Source: an uncultured Christensenella sp. (GTDB taxonomy: Bacteria > Bacillota > Clostridia > Christensenellales > Borkfalkiaceae). From it: a stretch of DNA of 7,016 bases. The notes beneath the pieces were generated by a model. The model was not told the origin of the DNA and searched no databases. It worked only from the letters and a program-made list of their open reading frames with translations. The DNA is taken from contig CAJUGP010000069.1 of assembly GCA_910586365.1 (NCBI GenBank), forward strand, positions 1-7,016, in the 5' to 3' direction. Each line of letters starts with the position of its first letter. Position 1 is the first letter of the stretch. Below are positions 5,980-7,016 of the stretch, one piece after another. Position numbers and translations under genes: made by a program.

Positions 5980-6507
5980 TTATTTGCGGCGCAAAACGCG
6001 CAACCGTTCGTCCGTGCCGACGCAATAAATCGGCTTACCGCTATTCTTTGCGTCTAAAAGATATTTTTCCGTATCGGAAAATAGATGCGCGCTATAAAAG
6101 ATCACCGTATCGCTATGGTCTACCATCCACCGATCGCGCGCAGCGATTTCTTCTTCGGGAAAATCGTTTTCCGTTTTCGGATAAACAATCACGTCGTAAA
6201 AAGGTTTTACGTATTGCACCCTTTCCATATAGTCGGGCGTTATATTCGGCACGATCAAAATTTTTTCAACTTTCTGTTCGCCATGCGTCTTGCGATACAC
6301 GTCGATTGCCGTGGACGCAAGCGAATCAAACTCTCCGCTCCCGCCGCAATAAAAAATAATTTTTTCGGCAATCGGCTTGTATCCGTTCATAGGTTCCGAG
6401 GACGCCTCATTGATCGCCTCAATCGTCCGCCGCAAAATCAAATTCGGATTGTCAATCGTACCGTGTCCAACAAAAGATACCGTAAATATTTCTTTCATAC
6501 TTGTCAT
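5980..6507 (-). CDS. SLOG-superfamily (YpsA/DUF1273-like) Rossmann-fold protein
   Basis: 175 residues with no signal peptide or membrane segment. The pattern fits the SLOG fold of YpsA, DprA and LOG-like proteins: first strand FTVSFVGHG (8-16, where YpsA-type proteins usually have GHR), the glycine-rich nucleotide-binding loop YCGGSGEFDSLA (53-64), a central strand KILIVPN (82-88), the helix motif RDRWMVDHSDTVIFY (124-138) and a final strand GKPIYCVG (157-164). Known relatives bind nucleotides or nucleotide-derived signals such as ADP-ribose or NAD; the ligand here is unknown. Met1 and Met4 are both possible starts and neither has a clear ribosome binding site, suggesting weak translation. 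It is divergent from a small Cro/CI-type repressor gene and shares its regulatory region. No convincing intrinsic terminator follows, only an A/T-only dyad near 5955-5969 about 25 bp before the rplM -35 element. Confidence 0.8.
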   Translation of the reverse strand: MTSMKEIFTVSFVGHGTIDNPNLILRRTIEAINEASSEPMNGYKPIAEKIIFYCGGSGEFDSLASTAIDVYRKTHGEQKVEKILIVPNITPDYMERVQYVKPFYDVIVYPKTENDFPEEEIAARDRWMVDHSDTVIFYSAHLFSDTEKYLLDAKNSGKPIYCVGTDERLRVLRRK

Positions 6508-6514
6508 TTTATCA

Positions 6515-6551
6515 TTTTGCTAAGCAAAAATCAAGCATTGGCGTAAGCCAA
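6515..6551. promoter_or_regulatory. Paired palindromes, candidate operators of the divergent regulator
   Basis: Two dyads lie between the divergent genes: TTTTGC-TAA-GCAAAA (6515-6529) and TTGGC-GTAA-GCCAA (6538-6551). Both fit TTG(G)C-(G)TAA-GC(C)AA, and their centres are about 22-23 bp apart, close to two helical turns. They precede the SLOG start by a few bases and overlap any minus-strand transcription start. Small Cro/CI proteins typically bind such dyads as dimers. Possible -10 elements are AGTATA read on the minus strand (6551-6556) and TATACT on the plus strand (6574-6579), but no good -35 was found for either. Confidence 0.45.
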
Positions 6552-6603
6552 GTATAAAAATTTTTTTCTTTATTATACTGCAATTCATAAAGGAGATAAA
6601 ATT

Positions 6604-6843
6604 ATGAAACTTATGGAAGCAGTCTCTATTCGCTTATTTGAACTTCTTAAAGAACGAAAATGGACAGCATACTATCTTTCAAAACGATCGGGCGTAGATC
6701 AAGCCACAATCAGCGACATTAAACACCAAAATAACGTCGGAATAAATTTGCGGTTGATTTATGAACTTTCGGAAGGTTTGGAAATTGATCTTGCAACATT
6801 TTTCGACAGTCCGCTTTTCCGCGACGACAATATCGTCGATTGA
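6604..6843 (+). CDS. Small Cro/CI (XRE) family transcriptional regulator
   Basis: 79 residues, essentially one HTH domain with no effector domain. The helix-turn-helix lies at about 21-40: TAYYLSKRSGVDQATISDIK, with the typical Ala/Ser-x-x-x-Gly-Val-x-x-x-x-Ile/Ser spacing. The recognition helix is QATISDIKH, and helices 4-5 (INLRLIYELSEGLEIDLATFF) have the standard order, ending with the LATFFDSPLF segment seen in many clostridial XRE proteins. It binds DNA as a dimer in known relatives. ATG 6604 follows AAGGAG with an 8-base spacer, a strong site. The codons are distinctly AT-rich compared with the GC-richer genes to the left, consistent with recent acquisition. It probably controls itself and the divergent SLOG gene; that link is inference from position and the palindromes between them. 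Confidence 0.9.
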   Translation: MKLMEAVSIRLFELLKERKWTAYYLSKRSGVDQATISDIKHQNNVGINLRLIYELSEGLEIDLATFFDSPLFRDDNIVD

Positions 6844-6850
6844 CTGCCGA

Positions 6851-7015
6851 ATCCCCCCTGCGCGAACGCGCTTCCCCCCTTAATGTAAGGGGGGCTTCGG
6901 CCTCCCTTGTAAAAGGGAGGTGCCCCGTAAGGGGCGGTGGGATTGCCGCGCCTCCCTTGTAAAAGGGGTGAGCCGCGAATTCTGCGCACATGCCTGTGAC
7001 TTGTGCGCGCGCGGC
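6851..7015. repeat. Palindrome-rich intergenic repeat block
   Basis: Non-coding, made of successive hairpins: CGCG-AA-CGCG (6861-6870); CCCCCCTTA (6874-6882) with TAAGGGGGG (6886-6894); CCTCCCTT (6901-6908) with AAGGGAGG (6913-6920); GCCCC-GTAA-GGGGC (6922-6935); then a second copy of the 17-bp start CCTCCCTTGTAAAAGGG at 6951-6967; and a two-tier hairpin at 6972-7015. None has a T-run, so they are not ordinary terminators, though they could stabilise or attenuate the 3' end of the regulator mRNA. The block resembles dispersed REP-like repeats of gut Clostridia. Confidence 0.8.
6972..7015. repeat. Two-tier GC-rich hairpin
   Basis: Outer stem GCCGCG (6972-6977) with CGCGGC (7010-7015) and inner stem GCGCACA (6984-6990) with TGTGCGC (7002-7008), with an 11-base loop and an asymmetric internal bulge (6 bases against 1). 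It may continue beyond the window edge, so its full extent is unknown. Confidence 0.6.
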
Positions 7016-7016
7016 G

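Noticed and set aside
6719..6991. Minus-strand open frames across the right repeat block
   Set aside because: Their translations are repeat-derived (FYKGG-type) and overlap the regulator gene antisense, with no ribosome binding site.

Overview
The window looks like a chromosomal segment from a Gram-positive, anaerobic gut-type bacterium of the Clostridia (Bacillota), perhaps a Christensenellales/Borkfalkia-like lineage. The evidence is the moderate GC content, strong AGGAGG-like ribosome binding sites, canonical housekeeping-sigma promoters with 17-bp spacers, a clostridial rplM-rpsI pair, and long intergenic repeats of the kind common in uncultured gut Clostridia. The phylum is fairly secure; the lower rank is inference.

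Layout. Positions 1-508 hold a composite non-coding repeat block: three near-identical 60-bp elements, with 22-bp and about 20-bp units tandemly amplified between them. A strong hairpin terminator (554-587) then ends a minus-strand gene for a small two-zinc-ribbon protein with a very acidic tail (599-1072, TTG start), which has its own near-consensus promoter. Next on the minus strand is a 798-residue lipoprotein with an unusual second anchor, a C-terminal membrane helix and a Glu-rich tail (1267-3663), with its own promoter and terminator. A small plus-strand gene of unknown function (3845-4078) runs divergently from it. That gene ends 6 bp from the end of a minus-strand alpha/beta hydrolase gene (4085-4927).

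The ribosomal operon rplM-rpsI (5846 to 4989, minus) has a TTGACG-17-TATAAT promoter, a short hairpin leader and an intrinsic terminator. The hydrolase lies just beyond that terminator with no obvious promoter of its own, so it may depend partly on read-through.

The right part is more AT-rich. A SLOG/YpsA-like nucleotide-binding-fold protein (minus, 5980-6507) is divergent from a small Cro/CI-type repressor (plus, 6604-6843). Their shared intergenic region carries two related palindromes about two helical turns apart, a plausible operator pair. This two-gene module, next to a second repeat block (6851-7015), is the best candidate for an undescribed small system, but its function cannot be read from sequence alone.
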